Shown here: positions 5,820-6,914 of the stretch, piece by piece
Layout of the letters: the number at the start of each line of letters is the position of its first letter
How positions within the stretch are numbered: position 1 is the stretch's first letter
Assembly: GCA_964560355.1 (NCBI GenBank)
Contig: CAZLLI010000121.1
Span: forward strand, 1 to 6,914
Source: JAKEHA01 sp964560355
GTDB taxonomy: Bacteria > Krumholzibacteriota > Krumholzibacteriia > WVZY01 > JAKEHA01
Length of the DNA stretch: 6,914 bases
Direction of reading: 5' to 3'
Made by a program: the position numbers and the translations under genes
The notes under the pieces: model-generated
Databases searched by the model: none
What the model saw: the letters and a program-made list of their open reading frames with translations, nothing else
Told to the model about the DNA's origin: nothing

Positions 5820-5954
5820 CGCAACGAGAGTCCTCCCTCTTCTGCGCGTGCGCCTGCTCTTCAAGCTAGTGGATAGCGAAGCGGTTGCCGCATGGGCCTC
5901 TGACGGGCGAAACAGCGGACGGCAGTTCGGGGGCGAACTCTCGTTCTTTTTTTT
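5820..5954 (+). ncRNA. Structured RNA: riboswitch/attenuator-like leader or small RNA (6S-like possible)
   Basis: The transcript from the strong promoter begins with AACGAGAGT (5823-5831), which pairs perfectly with ACTCTCGTT (5937-5945), a 9-bp closing stem, followed at once by C and eight T's (5947-5954). Inside, CCTCC (5832-5836) can pair with GGGGG (5929-5933), CTGC (5842-5845) with GCAG (5922-5925), and further short irregular pairs continue inward. The tip can form three small hairpins: GCTA-GTGGA-TAGC, GCGG-TTG-CCGC and GCCT-CTGAC-GGGC. No protein frame fits. The rod-like outer part and an ACAGCGGACGGCA stretch near the 3' end loosely recall 6S RNA, but about 125 bases is short for that family and the branched tip is not typical. 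Because the dipeptidase start is only 30 bases past the T tract, a cis-acting leader is equally possible. I do not recognise a known riboswitch class. Confidence 0.6.
5924..5954 (+). terminator. Terminator-like hairpin plus U8 tract before the dipeptidase
   Basis: AGTTCG (5924-5929), loop GGGG, CGAACT (5934-5939) form a 6-bp hairpin; seven bases later comes TTTTTTTT (5947-5954). The 3' arm shares three bases (ACT, 5937-5939) with the closing stem of the structured RNA, so the two foldings exclude each other. In the closing-stem fold the T tract follows the stem after one base, a better terminator spacing. Either way, transcription toward the dipeptidase must pass this point. Confidence 0.5.
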
Positions 5955-5984
5955 CCCCTCCCCCTCCGTCATCATTCCCTTCCG

Positions 5985-6914
5985 ATGCGCCGGTTCCTCG
6001 TCATCGTTGTCGCGATCGTCGTTGCCGTCTTCGCGGTGGTGCTTTTCTTCGCTCGACCGATCGAGCATCTGGTCGACCGACGCCTGAACGCGACCACGCA
6101 GCCGCTCGCACGTGTCAGCGAGCACGCGTCGGAGCTCCACCAGCGCCTCTTCATCGCCGACCTCCACTGCGACGCGCTACTATGGGACCGCGACCTTCTC
6201 CAGCACTCGGCGCGGGGGCTCGCCGATCTCCCGCGTCTGCGCCAAGGCCACATCAAACTACAGGTGTTCTCGATGCCCAACGCCTATCCGCTCTTCGCCA
6301 ATTACCAGCGCACGCCGTCGTTTCCCGACATCTTGGGCTTCGCTGCCTTCGCGAACCGGTGGCCGCGCGAGACGTGGTTTTCTCCCGAGGAGCGGGTGCT
6401 CCACCAGCCAGGGATTCTGGGCAGCGCCGCTGGGCGCTCACACATGTTCCTGATTATTGCGGGAGACACCGGGCCGTTGAGCCTGGCAGGCCGCTCCTAC
6501 GAAGGCGTGCTCGCCATTCTCGCGGTTGAAGGGCTGCACGTGCGCGACGGCGACTTGGTAGCGATCGACCACATGTTTCGCGCCGGCGTGCGCGTGTTCG
6601 GCCTCGCGCACATGAGCGACAACGCCGTGGCGGGCTCGGCGCACGGGTGGCGCAAGTACGGGCTCACCGACTTCGGACGCCGCGTGGTGGCGCGCATCGA
6701 TTCGTTGGGCGGCATCGTCGACCTCGCCCACGCGTCGGAGCAGACCATCGACGACGTGCTCGCGATGCCGGGCGTGCGCGTGATGGTGTCACACACCGGC
6801 GTCGATGGAACGTGTCCCGGCGAACGCAATCTCTCCGATGATCAGTTGAAGCGCATCGCCGAGCGCGGGGGTGTGATCGGGGTCGGGTTCTGGCGGGGCG
6901 CGACGTGCGGCGAC
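5985..6914 (+). CDS. Membrane-anchored dipeptidase, peptidase family M19 (3' end outside window)
   Basis: The first 310 codons of a zinc dipeptidase, open to the last base. The frame is continuous when translated by hand. A basic N-terminus with a hydrophobic helix at about 5-22 (FLVIVVAIVVAVFAVVLFF) anchors it, so the enzyme domain is probably periplasmic or surface-facing. All metal ligands of the M19 family seen so far are present: HxD in DLHCDAL (His61, Asp63), the bridging Glu of AVEG (Glu182), His249 in VDLAHAS and His270 in VSHTG; the 21-residue spacing of the two His equals that of His198/His219 in mammalian renal dipeptidase. GERNLSDDQLKRIAERGGVIGV is also typical. Family members cleave dipeptides, often with a D-residue at the C-terminal position; the substrate here is unknown. 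The ATG at 5985 has no Shine-Dalgarno (a pyrimidine-rich run precedes it), yet no better in-frame start covers the helix. Expression likely depends on the promoter and leader upstream. Confidence 0.92.
   Translation, partial: MRRFLVIVVAIVVAVFAVVLFFARPIEHLVDRRLNATTQPLARVSEHASELHQRLFIADLHCDALLWDRDLLQHSARGLADLPRLRQGHIKLQVFSMPNAYPLFANYQRTPSFPDILGFAAFANRWPRETWFSPEERVLHQPGILGSAAGRSHMFLIIAGDTGPLSLAGRSYEGVLAILAVEGLHVRDGDLVAIDHMFRAGVRVFGLAHMSDNAVAGSAHGWRKYGLTDFGRRVVARIDSLGGIVDLAHASEQTIDDVLAMPGVRVMVSHTGVDGTCPGERNLSDDQLKRIAERGGVIGVGFWRGATCGD

Noticed and set aside
5956..5963. A GGGNAGGG (E. coli KOPS) match on the - strand, pointing toward dif.
   Set aside because: It is a single occurrence inside a pyrimidine tract, the consensus is from E. 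coli, and no further matches were seen by eye; not enough to call an FtsK-orienting site.
5481..6167. A 228-codon - strand open frame across the intergenic gap and dipeptidase start.
   Set aside because: It runs antisense through the strong promoter and structured RNA, has runs of Gly and Arg without any recognisable domain, and has no visible ribosome site.
5885..6529. A 214-codon open frame overlapping the dipeptidase start.
   Set aside because: Its product is low-complexity (Pro, Ala, Arg-rich) and out of frame with the M19 motifs. The real frame, starting at 5985, runs off the window without a stop.

Overview
This is a high-GC (roughly two thirds G+C by eye) bacterial chromosomal window. 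G/C-ending codons dominate the four main genes. The leucyl-tRNA synthetase is of the bacterial type. The mix of a membrane phosphatase, a membrane-anchored TPR protein and a membrane dipeptidase suggests a free-living Gram-negative-like lineage (for example Myxococcota, Acidobacteriota, Gemmatimonadota or Eisenbacteria-like). I cannot fix the phylum from the sequence alone.

Layout: (1) 1-1517, + strand: the 3' part of leuS, from the end of the editing domain to the stop. (2) 1518-1658: a convergent intergenic gap holding a very clear dif-like XerC/XerD recombination site (1567-1594), followed five bases later by a perfect inverted repeat. (3) 1659-2720, - strand: a two-gene operon, a single-pass TPR protein followed by a small Tic20/DUF4870-like membrane protein. 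(4) 2721-2905: a divergent promoter region with a shared GCTAGAGT element on both strands. (5) 2906-5431, + strand: a large PDZ / ten-TM / GAF / SpoIIE-type PP2C phosphatase. (6) 5432-5984: a 553-base non-coding stretch. Its first part is unrecognised and rich in hairpins. Its last part has an almost consensus sigma70 promoter, a compact structured RNA with a 9-bp closing stem and a U8 tract. (7) 5985 to the window end, + strand: the start of a membrane-anchored M19 dipeptidase.

How the parts relate: leuS and the TPR/Tic20 operon converge on the dif site, as expected if replication arms meet there, so this is probably the chromosome terminus. The phosphatase has the architecture of a periplasm-to-cytoplasm signalling protein (PDZ outside, GAF and RsbU-like phosphatase inside), but no anti-sigma or antagonist gene lies beside it. 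The dipeptidase has no visible promoter of its own apart from the one that makes the structured RNA, and its start codon is 30 bases past the U tract. The RNA is therefore either a cis-acting leader (attenuator or riboswitch-like) or an independent small RNA with read-through. The two items most worth following up are the dif site next to leuS and the structured RNA in front of the dipeptidase.
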